From positions 434,001-498,000 of the forward strand of contig NZ_JAKRWF010000001.1 of the NCBI RefSeq assembly GCF_022352215.1: 64,000 bases of DNA. The letters are read 5' to 3'. The stretch's first letter is position 1; every line of letters begins with the position of its first letter. Origin of the DNA: Flavihumibacter cheonanensis. GTDB taxonomy: Bacteria > Bacteroidota > Bacteroidia > Chitinophagales > Chitinophagaceae. A model generated the notes under the pieces. That model saw only the letters and a list, made by a program, of their open reading frames with translations. It searched no databases and was not told the origin of the DNA. Shown piece after piece: positions 7,786-17,681 of this stretch. Position numbers and translations under genes: made by a program.

Positions 7786-10700
7786 TGTCAATTTTTACCT
7801 CGATTTCCGGCCTGCCCTGAATCCAAACCGCCAATTCGTCATTCATATTGAGACCAGGCCCCATGCTGTACAAACTTGTTAACCGCTGGTTCTTAACATC
7901 CATCAAATTGATTCTCAGCGAAGTGCTTCCGCCTTTATATTTGACCAGGTTCCCTTCGAGGAAACTGATCATTTCCTCTGTGATATGCCTGGGTTCTACA
8001 AAGAGCGTTACCTGCTTGGTCATACCATGTTTGATGGATTCCAAAAGGCTGATCCGCTCTACTTTAAATTCATATTTATCGGAATTGAATCGGTTTTTAA
8101 AGGACCCTACTACAAAAATAATCTTACCTTTTTCGAGATAATCCTTGAATCGCATGTAATCATCGCCCCATAACATGATCTCCGTTTTGCCGGAATAATC
8201 TTCTACACTCAAAGATCCAAAGCTTCTACCGGTACGGGTTTGCCGGTGTTGACCGTCCAGTACCAGACCTGCCAGGCGGTATTGCTTACCACTTGCCTGT
8301 AGGGTAGTGCTTTCGAGCACTTCCAGGAATTCCGAAATCGGTATAATGCCGTAATGTTTCATCTCGAACCGGAAATTATCCAGGGGATGTCCACTCATGA
8401 AAATGCCCGTTACTTCTTTTTCCTTTTCCAGCCGGTCAGTTAAAGACCAGGGATCACAGGCCGGGATTTTTGGAGCAGGTATATCAAGTACTGCCGGCAA
8501 ATCTCCGAAAAGGGTGTTAGTAGTACCCTGCGACTGTGCCTGGTAGATATTCCCGTATTTGATGATCTTTTCGAGGCCCGTGCTGGTATCGCCCTGCGGG
8601 ATAAAAAAATACTGGGCCCGGTGCAGTTCGGGGAAACAATCAAACGCACCTGCATAGGCCAGACTTTCCAATGTTTTTTTGTTTACTGAACGCTGGTTGA
8701 TGCGTTTGATCATGTCGAAGATCGAAGTGTATGGACCGGCCTGCGCTCTTTCACTGATAATGCTATCCACGGCTGCTTCTCCAACGCCTTTCAATCCACC
8801 CAGGCCAAATCGAATGGCACCTTCCTTATTCACTGCGAATCCCTTTTTCGATTCGTTGATGTCGGGCCCCAATACTTCCAATCCCATGCGCTTACACTCT
8901 TCCATAAAGAAGGTGATTTTTTCAATACTGCCGGCGTTATTGAGTACGGCCGCCATGTATTCAGAGGGGTAATGGGCTTTCAGGTAAGCGGTCTGATAAG
9001 CCACAAATGCATAACAGGTGGAATGCGATTTATTAAACGCATATTGAGCAAATGCTTCCCAGTCGGTCCAAATCTTTTCCAGTTTGTCTTTCGGATGCCC
9101 TTTTTTCATGGCTCCGTCAACAAACTGGGCTTTCATTTTGTCCAGTACCGCCTTTTGTTTTTTACCCATCGCTTTCCGAAGAACATCTGCATCTCCCTTA
9201 CTGAATCCGGCGAGGCTCTGAGCCAGCAACATTACCTGTTCCTGGTAAACGGTGATACCATAGGTTTCCTGCAGGTATTCGGCCATTTCCGGGAGATCAT
9301 AAGCAATTTCTTCCCGGCCATGTTTCCTGTCGATGAAATTCGGGATATAGGCCAGGGGACCCGGTCGATAAAGAGCGTTCATTGCAATGAGGTCGGCAAA
9401 CTGGTCGGGTTTGAGGTCGCGGAGGTATTTCTGCATACCCGGACTTTCAAACTGAAACGTACCAATCGTGTCTGCCCGCTGATAAAGTTCAAACGTGGCT
9501 TTATCGTCTAATGGAATATCATCGATCACAATATCCACCCCATGATTCTCTTTGATCATGGCGAGGGCATTTTTGATAATGGTCAGAGTTTTCAACCCCA
9601 GGAAGTCCATCTTGATAACACCTGCATCCTCAATGATGCTGCCTTCAATCTGGGTTACCAGGAGATCAGAGTCTTTGGCGGTACAAACCGGGATGATGTT
9701 CATCAAATCATCCGGTGCGATGATGATACCTGCTGCATGCAAACCCGTATTCCGGACAGATCCTTCCAGGCGTTCCGCTTCTTGTAATACATGTGCTCTT
9801 AAATCAGATCCGCTGTAAATTGCACGAAGCTGGCGCACATTCTCCATGTCTTCTGGTGCCAACTGTTCTTTTGCTTCCAGTGATTTTTCTCCGTCTTTTT
9901 CTGTGAGCGGAGCTTTCAGTACCCGACCCAGTTCGATGCCCGGTTTTTCTGGCACCAGTTTGGCCAGGGCATTCGATTCCGAAAGTGGCAGATCCAAAAC
10001 GCGGGCTACGTCTTTGATACTCATTTTGGCGGCCATGGTACCATAGGTAACGATTTGCGCCACCTGGTTTTTGCCATATTTCTGAACCACGTAGTCAATC
10101 ACTTTCTGGCGGCCATCATCATCGAAATCGGTATCGATATCGGGCATGCTCTTACGATCCGGGTTCAGGAAACGTTCGAACAGCAGGTTGTATTTGATGG
10201 GGTCAATATTTGTGATCCCAATACAATAGGCAACCGCACTACCGGCTGCTGAACCACGCCCTGGTCCTACAAATACGCCGAGATCTCTTCCAGCACGGAT
10301 GAAATCACTCACGATCAGGAAGTAGCCGGCAAACCCCATGGTCTTGATAGTGAACAATTCAAAGTCGAGCCGTTCCTGGATGTCTGGTGTGATATCTGTG
10401 TATCGCATCTTTGCACCTTCATATGTCAGGTGACGGAGGTACTCCCACTGGTTGAGGTTGGAATCTGCGTGAACCTGAAATTCTTTTGGAATCGGAAAGG
10501 CGGGTAGCAGGATATCTTTTTTAAGGTTCAGCAATTCAACCCGGTCAACGATCAAATTTGTATTGTCAATCGCTTCCGGAATATCGCTGAAAAGTGCCGA
10601 CATTTCTTCCGTACTCTTAAAGTAGAACTGATCATTGGGAAATTTAAAGCGACGGTTCTTTACTGCTGCATCATCGTTCACAAAGTCATCAAAGCCAGGC

Positions 10701-11419
10701 GTGCTCTGCTTTTCGCCTGTATTGATGCAAAGCAGGATATCATGCGCATTGGCATCGTCCTTATCTGTGTAGTGGCTATCGTTGGTTGCGATAACCGGAA
10801 CATTGTATTTTTTTGCAAACTTCAGGAGTATCTGGTTGATCTGCTCCTGTTCCTTCATATTATGGCGCTGCAGTTCGATGAAATAATCTTCACCAAACAT
10901 ATCGAGCCACCATTTGAATTCTTTTTCTGCCGCTTCTTCTGATTCGTGCAAAATGGTTTGAGGTACATAGGCGCCAATACAACAGGTGGTAGCGATCAGT
11001 CCTTCGTGATACTTCTCAATAAGTTCCTTATCGATGCGGGGATACTTGGAATACATGCCTTCCGTATATCCGAGAGAAGTTAGTTTGATCAGGTTCTGAT
11101 AGCCCATTGCGTTTTTGGCCAGCAATACCTGGTGATACCGTTCGTCTTTTTGTTCTTTGGTAAAGGTTTTGCGATGACGGTCCTTCACTACATAGAACTC
11201 ACATCCCACTACAGGTTTTACAAGCGGTTTGCCATCCTCTCCCTTATGTTTATAGGCCTCGGACACAAATTCAAAAGCACCGAACATATTGCCGTGATCG
11301 GTAATGGCAATAGCGGGCATATTGTTCTTGATCGCTTTTTTATAAAGAGACTGGATATTGGCCGCACCATCGAGCAGGGAATATTGGGTATGGCAATGAA
11401 GATGTGAAAACCTGGACAT
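7778..11419 (-). CDS. dnaE: DNA polymerase III alpha subunit
   Basis: Replicative DNA polymerase catalytic subunit, 1213 residues, the usual length for DnaE1 of this phylum. In order: N-terminal PHP domain with [13 protein letters not shown] (residues 6-18) and further metal-type histidines; the C-family polymerase core with [10 protein letters not shown] and the catalytic aspartates of PDIDTDFDD near residue 425; fingers with YRPGPL and [10 protein letters not shown]; tandem helix-hairpin-helix region; and an OB fold near residues 1000-1080. The ATG at 11419 starts directly at the PHP domain. Divergent from the NlpC/P60 gene; trxA follows on the same strand but appears to be transcribed separately. 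Confidence 0.98.
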   Translation of the reverse strand: MSRFSHLHCHTQYSLLDGAANIQSLYKKAIKNNMPAIAITDHGNMFGAFEFVSEAYKHKGEDGKPLVKPVVGCEFYVVKDRHRKTFTKEQKDERYHQVLLAKNAMGYQNLIKLTSLGYTEGMYSKYPRIDKELIEKYHEGLIATTCCIGAYVPQTILHESEEAAEKEFKWWLDMFGEDYFIELQRHNMKEQEQINQILLKFAKKYNVPVIATNDSHYTDKDDANAHDILLCINTGEKQSTPGFDDFVNDDAAVKNRRFKFPNDQFYFKSTEEMSALFSDIPEAIDNTNLIVDRVELLNLKKDILLPAFPIPKEFQVHADSNLNQWEYLRHLTYEGAKMRYTDITPDIQERLDFELFTIKTMGFAGYFLIVSDFIRAGRDLGVFVGPGRGSAAGSAVAYCIGITNIDPIKYNLLFERFLNPDRKSMPDIDTDFDDDGRQKVIDYVVQKYGKNQVAQIVTYGTMAAKMSIKDVARVLDLPLSESNALAKLVPEKPGIELGRVLKAPLTEKDGEKSLEAKEQLAPEDMENVRQLRAIYSGSDLRAHVLQEAERLEGSVRNTGLHAAGIIIAPDDLMNIIPVCTAKDSDLLVTQIEGSIIEDAGVIKMDFLGLKTLTIIKNALAMIKENHGVDIVIDDIPLDDKATFELYQRADTIGTFQFESPGMQKYLRDLKPDQFADLIAMNALYRPGPLAYIPNFIDRKHGREEIAYDLPEMAEYLQETYGITVYQEQVMLLAQSLAGFSKGDADVLRKAMGKKQKAVLDKMKAQFVDGAMKKGHPKDKLEKIWTDWEAFAQYAFNKSHSTCYAFVAYQTAYLKAHYPSEYMAAVLNNAGSIEKITFFMEECKRMGLEVLGPDINESKKGFAVNKEGAIRFGLGGLKGVGEAAVDSIISERAQAGPYTSIFDMIKRINQRSVNKKTLESLAYAGAFDCFPELHRAQYFFIPQGDTSTGLEKIIKYGNIYQAQSQGTTNTLFGDLPAVLDIPAPKIPACDPWSLTDRLEKEKEVTGIFMSGHPLDNFRFEMKHYGIIPISEFLEVLESTTLQASGKQYRLAGLVLDGQHRQTRTGRSFGSLSVEDYSGKTEIMLWGDDYMRFKDYLEKGKIIFVVGSFKNRFNSDKYEFKVERISLLESIKHGMTKQVTLFVEPRHITEEMISFLEGNLVKYKGGSTSLRINLMDVKNQRLTSLYSMGPGLNMNDELAVWIQGRPEIEVKIDTT

Positions 11420-11470
11420 AGTACTGCAAGTAACAAATTTTTACCACCCGCCCGTAAAATACTAATTCGT

Positions 11471-11478
11471 TATTTTTG
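11471..11478 (+). promoter_or_regulatory. -7 box TATTTTTG of the NlpC/P60 gene
   Basis: TATTTTTG matches TAnnTTTG and sits 26 bp before the preferred TTG start at 11505. It also argues against the in-frame TTG at 11484, which would lie right at the expected transcription start. Confidence 0.55.
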
Positions 11479-11504
11479 CACAGTTGTTTTTAAAATTGAT
11501 ATCC

Positions 11505-12179
11505 TTGAGTAAAATTGTTTATATAATCAGCGCTGCATTTCTAATGGCAAGCTGTGGTGCTACGAAGTCTTCGCAAAGCAGTGGCGCATCGCCAACTATA
11601 AAGCGAACCAAACCCAGTGTTCCCGGAGATCCTCGCTTTATTGATGGAATCTCAATGACGCCTGGCGAAGAAGGCCCTTCTGATCCCAATCATCCCAATA
11701 CCGGCTGGTTCGGATCACCGGCTGAATCAAAGGCTGCTGGTGTATACGGAAACATTGAAAACAGTACAGAATTGCATTTTAAATATGCTGTGTTGTTGGA
11801 TCAACCGGTGGAATACCTGACTAATTTATCCCTATTGCAATTTATAGAAGACTGGTATGGAACCCGTTACAGGTTTGGTGGCAACACTAAACAGGGTGTG
11901 GACTGTTCCGGATTTACCTGTAACCTGTCCAATTCCGTTTTTGGTAAAACCCTTCCGCGTACTGCCCGTGAACAATATGAAGCGGCACAAAAGATTCCGG
12001 TTGAGTATCTGCAGGAAGGTGACCTGGTTTTCTTTAATACAAGGGGAGGGGTTTCTCATGTAGGTATTTACCTGGCCAATAACAAGTTCGTTCATGCATC
12101 CACATCCAATGGGGTAATCATCAGTGATCTGAATGAAGAATATTACCGCAAACGATTTATAGGTGCAGGGAGACTTTGA
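11505..12179 (+). CDS. C40-family (NlpC/P60) peptidoglycan hydrolase lipoprotein
   Basis: Predicted gamma-D-glutamyl-diaminopimelate endopeptidase anchored as a lipoprotein, 224 residues. The TTG at 11505 is preferred because it leaves a compact signal peptide ending in FLMASC; no ATG fits. The catalytic domain occupies the C-terminal ~110 residues: nucleophile in VDCSGF (C134), general-base His in VSHVGIYL (H185) and third residue in KFVHAS (H197). All three are present, so the enzyme should be active. Its stop codon touches the stop codon of the convergent M1 peptidase gene with no spacer. Confidence 0.9.
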   Translation: MSKIVYIISAAFLMASCGATKSSQSSGASPTIKRTKPSVPGDPRFIDGISMTPGEEGPSDPNHPNTGWFGSPAESKAAGVYGNIENSTELHFKYAVLLDQPVEYLTNLSLLQFIEDWYGTRYRFGGNTKQGVDCSGFTCNLSNSVFGKTLPRTAREQYEAAQKIPVEYLQEGDLVFFNTRGGVSHVGIYLANNKFVHASTSNGVIISDLNEEYYRKRFIGAGRL

Positions 12180-13841
12180 TCAGGGAATTTGTTTTACAGT
12201 GATATAAAAATTGGAATCCGGCAATAGTCCGGATTTTATTTTTCCAGGATGTTTTTTCCATCCGGTGCCCGGATGAATCCAATGCTGTTTTTCATTGAAC
12301 ACCACTTTTATGGGCATGTCAAAACCAGCCACGCAGTTGGTCCAGCGATAGGAGAGGTGTCCTTTATGGATTTTGTATTCCAGTACCGGTATTTGGATGG
12401 TACGCAGATACTGATCGAAAATTTTATTAAAATCTTTGCCTGCAAAGCGATTAATATAAGCTTCAATTTCAGCGGAGGTCGTAGTCTGATGGTAATAGGT
12501 TTTATTCAGGCTCCGCAACAGTTGCCTGAATTTTTCATCATCACCCATGATCTGACGGATGGTATGAATTACACTGGATCCCTTTGAATACATATCACCG
12601 CTGCCTTCTTTGTTTACTCCGTACGGACCAATAATCGGAATATCGTTATCTATGTTTTTTCTGCTGCCAATCTGGTATTCATTTCCTGCCTGCACATTAT
12701 TCTGACATTGTGTGAACAGGGTTTCACTGTAATTGGTAAAACCTTCATGGACCCACATGTCGGCAATGTCTTTGGTGGTGATATTGTTGCCAAACCATTC
12801 GTGCCCGGTTTCATGAATGATGATGAAATCCCATTTCAATCCCCAACCGGTGCCGGAGAGATCATTGCCCAGGTAGCCATTTTTATATTGGTTTCCGTAA
12901 GCAACTGCACTTTGGTGTTCCATGCCAAGGTGGGGTGATTCCACCAGCTTGTAGCCATCTTCATAAAAAGGATAAGGGCCAAACCAGTGTTCAAAACACT
13001 GAAGCATGGGTTTCACCTGCTGAAACTGTTTTTTGGCTTTTTCCAGGTTTTCTTCCAGTACCCAGTAGTCGCAGTCCAGTTTTCCTTTTTCACCATCAAA
13101 GGTTTCCGAAAAATGGGCGTATTTGCCAATGTAAGGAATGATATTGTAGTTATTGATCGGGTTTTTGACTTCCCAGGTGTAGACTGTCCGACCACTATCC
13201 AGGCCCGATTGGTTGATCAGCCGGCCATTTCCAACCGCGGTTAATCCCTCTGGTGCAACAATTCGCAATTCTGCACCAAGCTCCGGTTCATCACTCTGGT
13301 GATCTTTGCATGGGTACCATACCGAGGCGCCCAGCCCCTGGCAGGCCACACTCATCCAGGGATTTCCGGACTTATCCTTTCTCCAGATCCAGCCTCCATC
13401 CCAGGGTGGACGAATGGCTTCAGTGGGTTTGCCGGAGAAATGTACCACAATTGTCTGTTGGCTTCTTTCCGGAAATCCACCTGGAATGTTCACAAAAAAG
13501 TGATTCCCATCCCGGGTATAGGTAAATTGTCGGCCATTTGATTCGATGCGATCAATCTGCATGGGTTGTTGCAAATCCAGTTGCATCAGGTCATGATTTT
13601 TTACTACCTCTATATTGAGTTGCGTATACCCTTTGATGGTTTTAGCTGCATAGTTGGGTTCCACGTAAATCGTATATTTTTTCACATCCCACCAGGTACG
13701 ATTTTCGTTTAAGCTTCCCCGTAAGCTGTCCTGGCGTGAGATGGCCTTGTTACCAGATAAAGGTTGTGCAAAAAGGAAAGTTGAATTGGTAAGAGATACC
13801 GTCAAAAGAAGAAAAAATATACGCTTTAACGTAAGTTGCAT
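12180..13841 (-). CDS. M1-family metallopeptidase (aminopeptidase N-like), exported
   Basis: Zinc aminopeptidase of 553 residues from the ATG at 13841, which begins a signal peptide (MQLTLKRIFFLLLTVS...FLFAQ); longer in-frame starts would put more than 50 odd residues in front of it. The substrate-recognition motif appears as GMEHQ (near residue 305) and the zinc site as HETGHEWFGN (HExxH near 345) with the third ligand in WVHEGFTNYSE. The protein is shorter than full aminopeptidase N and lacks the large C-terminal helical domain, as is usual for this Bacteroidota subfamily. Likely periplasmic or surface-exposed peptide trimming. Confidence 0.93.
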   Translation of the reverse strand: MQLTLKRIFFLLLTVSLTNSTFLFAQPLSGNKAISRQDSLRGSLNENRTWWDVKKYTIYVEPNYAAKTIKGYTQLNIEVVKNHDLMQLDLQQPMQIDRIESNGRQFTYTRDGNHFFVNIPGGFPERSQQTIVVHFSGKPTEAIRPPWDGGWIWRKDKSGNPWMSVACQGLGASVWYPCKDHQSDEPELGAELRIVAPEGLTAVGNGRLINQSGLDSGRTVYTWEVKNPINNYNIIPYIGKYAHFSETFDGEKGKLDCDYWVLEENLEKAKKQFQQVKPMLQCFEHWFGPYPFYEDGYKLVESPHLGMEHQSAVAYGNQYKNGYLGNDLSGTGWGLKWDFIIIHETGHEWFGNNITTKDIADMWVHEGFTNYSETLFTQCQNNVQAGNEYQIGSRKNIDNDIPIIGPYGVNKEGSGDMYSKGSSVIHTIRQIMGDDEKFRQLLRSLNKTYYHQTTTSAEIEAYINRFAGKDFNKIFDQYLRTIQIPVLEYKIHKGHLSYRWTNCVAGFDMPIKVVFNEKQHWIHPGTGWKKHPGKIKSGLLPDSNFYITVKQIP

Positions 13842-13882
13842 AGTGAACCGAATTTTCAATAAATATACTCGCTTCAATCCGG

Positions 13883-15523
13883 ATGCGCACATATAGGAAT
13901 TACCGTTTATGTATTTGGATCTTCCTGCTAAGCCTGTGTTGCTGGTCATGTAGTTCCAGGGATGCTGGCGATGCCGGTTATTTTTGTTACAATGAATCAA
14001 CCGGGATAGCTAGCCTGGATCCTGCATTTGCCAAAAACCAGAGTATCATGTGGGCGGCGCACCAATTATACAACACACTGGTGGAAGTGGACAGCAACCT
14101 GCAAATCAAACCTTCATTGGCAACCCGGTGGGAGATCAGTGAAGATGGGATGGTGTATCGGTTTTTTCTAAGGCCCGATGTTGTTTTTCACGATGATCCC
14201 TGTTTTCCGGGAGGTAAAGGCAGGAGGATGCTGGCATCAGATGTGGTGTATAGCCTGAAGCGGATTATGAACCCGGCAACAGCCAGCAGCGGAGCCTGGA
14301 TATTTAATGACCGGGTTAAAGAGAAAGATGGTTTTGTAGCTATAAATGATACGGTGCTGGAAGTGCATTTGATTGCTCCATTTCCACCGATACTTGGCAT
14401 ACTAAGTATGCAGTATTGTTCGGTATTGCCAAAAGAGGCTGTTGATTTTTATGGCCCTGATTTCAGGTCTCATCCGGTTGGAACCGGGCCGTTTCAGTTT
14501 GTTGCACTGGAAGAAGGACAGGCACTTATAATGAAACGAAATCCATCCTATTTTGAAACGGATGAGAATGGCAGACAGTTACCCTACCTGCGTGGAATCA
14601 AAATCAGTTTTAGTGACAGCAAAGCAACTGAGTTTTTATTGTTTCGCCAGGGCAAACTTCATTTTGTGAATGATATTGATGCTTCCTTTAAAGATGAGAT
14701 ACTGACAAAATCAGGAGGCTTGCGAAAAAACTGGGAAGGGAAAATTACACTGAATAAACATGCATATCTGAATATAGAATACTTAGGTATACTGGTGGAT
14801 AGTAATAATGCGCTCGTTAAAACTTCTCCTCTTCGAAGCAGAGCTATCCGACAGGCGCTGAACTATGGTTTCGACCGTCGTAAACTGATGCTCTACCTGA
14901 GAAACTCTATTGGGATTGCAGCTGAATCCGGGTTTGTACCGGCAGGACTACCTTCTTTTGATTCACTGGAAGTGCGGGGGTATCGATTTGATCCGATTAA
15001 AGCGCGAAAACTTTTAGAGGATGCCGGATTTCCGGAAGGAAAAGGATTACCTGAAATAAGATTACTAACCGTTCCTATTTACAGTGAACTGGCAAGTTAT
15101 ATTGTACGTGAATGGCAGGAACTTGGCATACCAGTTAAAGTGGAAGTTGTACAAAAAAGTTTTCTGTTGGAACAGACAGCTCAATCACAGGCGCTGTTTT
15201 TCAGGGGCAGCTGGATTGCTGATTATCCGGATGCTGAAAATTACCTCAGTGTTTTTTATGGAAAAAATCCTGCACCACCAAATTATACGCGTTACCATAA
15301 TCCAGCTTTTGACCAGCTGTATGAAAAATCATTAACAGAAACGAACGATAGTTTGCGTTTTGAACTTTACCGGCAAATGGATCGGATGATTCTTGAAGAT
15401 GCCCCTGTGGTGCCGCTTTGGTACGATGAGGTGATTCATCTTGTTCAACCTTTTGTTAAAAATTTCGAGCCAAACTCACTCAATTTACTGGAACTTAGAA
15501 GAGTGGAAATTAACGATAACTGA
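13883..15523 (+). CDS. peptide/nickel-type ABC transporter substrate-binding lipoprotein
   Basis: Family 5 extracellular solute-binding protein (DppA/OppA type), 546 residues. The N terminus is a lipoprotein signal with the acylated cysteine near residue 23 (CCWSC). Family features visible are SLDPAFAKNQS, the LATRWEISEDGMVYRFFLRPDVVFHD stretch (residues ~75-100) and ALNYGFDRRKLM near 330. Divergent from the exported M1 peptidase with 41 bp between start codons, which fits joint use of peptides. No permease or ATPase lies beside it, so the membrane partner is encoded elsewhere or the protein works differently. Confidence 0.88.
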   Translation: MRTYRNYRLCIWIFLLSLCCWSCSSRDAGDAGYFCYNESTGIASLDPAFAKNQSIMWAAHQLYNTLVEVDSNLQIKPSLATRWEISEDGMVYRFFLRPDVVFHDDPCFPGGKGRRMLASDVVYSLKRIMNPATASSGAWIFNDRVKEKDGFVAINDTVLEVHLIAPFPPILGILSMQYCSVLPKEAVDFYGPDFRSHPVGTGPFQFVALEEGQALIMKRNPSYFETDENGRQLPYLRGIKISFSDSKATEFLLFRQGKLHFVNDIDASFKDEILTKSGGLRKNWEGKITLNKHAYLNIEYLGILVDSNNALVKTSPLRSRAIRQALNYGFDRRKLMLYLRNSIGIAAESGFVPAGLPSFDSLEVRGYRFDPIKARKLLEDAGFPEGKGLPEIRLLTVPIYSELASYIVREWQELGIPVKVEVVQKSFLLEQTAQSQALFFRGSWIADYPDAENYLSVFYGKNPAPPNYTRYHNPAFDQLYEKSLTETNDSLRFELYRQMDRMILEDAPVVPLWYDEVIHLVQPFVKNFEPNSLNLLELRRVEINDN

Positions 15524-15536
15524 TTTCAAATTAGTG

Positions 15537-15544
15537 TATCTTTG
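15537..15544 (+). promoter_or_regulatory. -7 box TATCTTTG of the desaturase gene
   Basis: TATCTTTG fits TAnnTTTG, 26 bp upstream of the ATG at 15571. Confidence 0.5.
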
Positions 15545-15570
15545 ACCTTCAATATTTTCAATATTCAGAG

Positions 15571-16335
15571 ATGACGGTTATTTTAATTTTCTTTTTTTCT
15601 CATTGGTTTTTGTCCCTGTTCTTTCACACATTCTTCCTGCATCGTTTCGCTTCCCATCAGATGTATACTACCAGTAAAGGCTGGGAACGCATGTTTTACC
15701 TGATGACATGGTTTACCCAGGGATCTTCCTACCTGGTTCCACGTGCATATGGTGTAATGCATCGCATGCATCATGCCTTCAGTGATACAGAAAAAGATCC
15801 GCACAGTCCGCACTTCTTTAAAGATGTATGGGGCATGATGATGCATACCCGGAACATTTACAACAGTTTTGTAACTCGTACAAATATGCCGGATGCGGAG
15901 TTTACCAGTTCCTATCTGCCGGTTTGGGAAAAACTGGATCGTTTTGCGGATCATTGGCTAACCCGTTTAAGCTTTGGAGTAGCGTATACATTGATCTATG
16001 TGTATTTCGCACCCAGCTATTGGTGGTTCCTGTTGTTGCCGATCCATTACCTGATGGGACCCGTACAGGGCGCTATAGTTAACTGGTGTGGTCACAAGTA
16101 TGGTTATGCGAATTACAAAAATGGAGACCACTCAAAAAATTCAGAACCCTGGGGTATCTTTTTACTGGGAGAACTGTTTCAGAACAATCACCATAAGGAT
16201 GGGGAGAATCCCAACTTTGCCCGCAAATGGTTTGAACTGGATCCTACTTTCTATGTGATGCGGTTTATGAATTTTGTTGGCATTATCAAAATGAAGCCGG
16301 CTGTTCTGAAACAGGGGCCACATCATCATCATTAA
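15571..16335 (+). CDS. membrane fatty acid (acyl-CoA) desaturase
   Basis: Integral-membrane di-iron desaturase, 254 residues, of the delta-9 acyl-CoA desaturase type. The three histidine clusters that hold the iron pair are present: HRFASH (H24-H29), HRMHH (H64, H67, H68) and NNHHKD (H208, H209), separated by hydrophobic hairpins. It introduces a cis double bond into acyl chains and so tunes membrane fluidity; the electron donor is not encoded here. The protein ends in HHHH, a natural tail just before the stop. Bounded by its own -7 box and a bidirectional terminator. Confidence 0.92.
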   Translation: MTVILIFFFSHWFLSLFFHTFFLHRFASHQMYTTSKGWERMFYLMTWFTQGSSYLVPRAYGVMHRMHHAFSDTEKDPHSPHFFKDVWGMMMHTRNIYNSFVTRTNMPDAEFTSSYLPVWEKLDRFADHWLTRLSFGVAYTLIYVYFAPSYWWFLLLPIHYLMGPVQGAIVNWCGHKYGYANYKNGDHSKNSEPWGIFLLGELFQNNHHKDGENPNFARKWFELDPTFYVMRFMNFVGIIKMKPAVLKQGPHHHH

Positions 16336-16352
16336 TTGAATTTTCAATGCAT

Positions 16353-16390
16353 AAAAAAAGCCGGATACTTTTAATGTGTCCGGCTTTTTT
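16353..16390. terminator. bidirectional intrinsic terminator between the desaturase gene and msrA
   Basis: GCCGGATAC (16360-16368) pairs with GTGTCCGGC (16376-16384, one G-T wobble) around a 7-base loop. An A-run precedes and a T-run follows, so it can end transcripts from both convergent genes. Confidence 0.85.
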
Positions 16391-16407
16391 ATATACAGTA
16401 AAACTGC

Positions 16408-17100
16408 TTATCTGTTCTTCGTTTGTGCCTGCGTGTTACGTTTTAATTTATCCTTGAATACCTTTTCGAATTTTTCCAGTTTGGGACGGATTACAAAATA
16501 ACAATAGGGTTGTGAACCGTTATTCAGATAATAATTCTGGTGATAATCTTCGGCCACATAAAAAGCTTTGAACGGAGCTATTTCGGTTACGATTGGTTTA
16601 TCCCAGGCACCACTTTTTTCTAATTGCTCTTTGTAATAAAGTGCTTTCTTTTTCTGCTCATCGTTGTGGTAGAAAATGGCACTCCGGTACTGTGGTCCAA
16701 CGTCATTTCCCTGCTTATTCAGGGTAGTTGGATCATGGGTTTGCCAGAATACTTCCAGCAATTCATCAAAACTGATCATGGAGGGGTCAAACACCACCTG
16801 GATTACTTCTGCATGGCCGGTATTCTTTTCTGAAACCTGCTCGTAAGTAGGGTTGGCTACATGTCCGCCAGAATAACCGGAAGATACTTTCAGTACTCCC
16901 TGTAATTGCTGGAATACAGCTTCCACACACCAGAAACAACCGGCGCCAAGGGTAGCGGTGTCAGTTACCTGCTGGTAACCAGCATACACTACATCATTGC
17001 TCATAGACCTGTTCGGGTTTTCTTTCTGCGCACAACTGCTGCTTAGCAGCAGGTAGCAGGACAGTAAGGAAAACGTTGTAAAAAGTTTCAAATGCGACAT
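16408..17100 (-). CDS. msrA: peptide-methionine (S)-S-oxide reductase, lipoprotein form
   Basis: Repairs oxidised methionine, S stereoisomer. 230 residues: a lipoprotein signal (LLLSSSC, C23) followed by the full MsrA domain with the catalytic motif GCFWC (C55 nucleophile), GYSGGH and the [12 protein letters not shown] strand. The lipid anchor places it on the periplasmic face, unlike cytoplasmic MsrA. No MsrB domain is fused and none is next to it. Confidence 0.95.
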   Translation of the reverse strand: MSHLKLFTTFSLLSCYLLLSSSCAQKENPNRSMSNDVVYAGYQQVTDTATLGAGCFWCVEAVFQQLQGVLKVSSGYSGGHVANPTYEQVSEKNTGHAEVIQVVFDPSMISFDELLEVFWQTHDPTTLNKQGNDVGPQYRSAIFYHNDEQKKKALYYKEQLEKSGAWDKPIVTEIAPFKAFYVAEDYHQNYYLNNGSQPYCYFVIRPKLEKFEKVFKDKLKRNTQAQTKNR

Positions 17101-17165
17101 TTTAGTTCAACACTATTGCACCTGCAAGTTACAACCACAAGTGCTGTTGGGGTATGGATAAAACG

Positions 17166-17621
17166 TTAAATTACCTCAAAGACAACCAGGAGGGCTAATC
17201 CTGCTGCAAGCAGCCAAAAGAATGGCAGGGCGGAAAATACGATAAGTCCGGTTGCCAGCAGGGCGATACTTGCCCAGAAAGGCCAACCAAGGGTTCTTTC
17301 TTTCAGGTATATAGCAAGTGGTGGTACAAGAATACCCAGAATGATTAGCAGAACCTGGCTGGCATCAGCCTCATCTGCCAGGCCACGCCGGAGATCTTTT
17401 TTGTATTCACGCAAAACCGATTTGGCCGCTTTGAAACGTGCTTTGCGTTCTTTACGGTCAAGTGTTCTGAAAGCGTCCAGCTCTTTTTTAAAATCAGGGA
17501 CTGAAGATGTTGCGGCCGGTTCATTGGGTTCCGAAAGGGAGGGATGGGCTGCCAAAAGGGGTTGTACGAATAGAGTGGTCATGCTGGTTAAAAGCACAAT
17601 AACAGCTGATTTCCAATACAT
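17166..17621 (-). CDS. YqaE/Pmp3-family membrane protein with N-terminal extension
   Basis: About 151 residues from the ATG at 17621, which starts a signal peptide (MYWKSAVIVLLTSM...LLAA). A charged, helical middle (DFKKELDAFRTLDRKERKARF, residues ~50-90) is followed by two to three hydrophobic helices. The sequence ILVPPLAIYLKERTLGW is the diagnostic YqaE/Pmp3 (UPF0057) helix-turn motif. Pmp3 proteins are small membrane proteins linked to membrane potential and salt stress in yeast and plants; the bacterial role is not defined. Divergent from prfB. Confidence 0.75.
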   Translation of the reverse strand: MYWKSAVIVLLTSMTTLFVQPLLAAHPSLSEPNEPAATSSVPDFKKELDAFRTLDRKERKARFKAAKSVLREYKKDLRRGLADEADASQVLLIILGILVPPLAIYLKERTLGWPFWASIALLATGLIVFSALPFFWLLAAGLALLVVFEVI

Positions 17622-17667
17622 AAAACAGAATTGATGGTATGAAAATAGGACTTTTAGCATATACTCT

Positions 17668-17675
17668 TATCTTTG
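17668..17675 (+). promoter_or_regulatory. -7 box TATCTTTG of prfB, 6 bp before the ATG
   Basis: TATCTTTG matches TAnnTTTG and ends 6 bp before the ATG at 17682, so the mRNA would start at or next to the start codon (leaderless or nearly so). Confidence 0.5.
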
Positions 17676-17681
17676 CGCGCT

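Noticed and set aside
8972-9511. 179-codon open frame on the plus strand
   Set aside because: Lies wholly opposite dnaE, whose reading frame is certain; the translation has no domain or signal and is a shadow.
16312-16332. Poly-His end of the desaturase as a cloning tag
   Set aside because: The HHHH tail is in a natural chromosomal context with native terminator and neighbours; no vector sequence is present.
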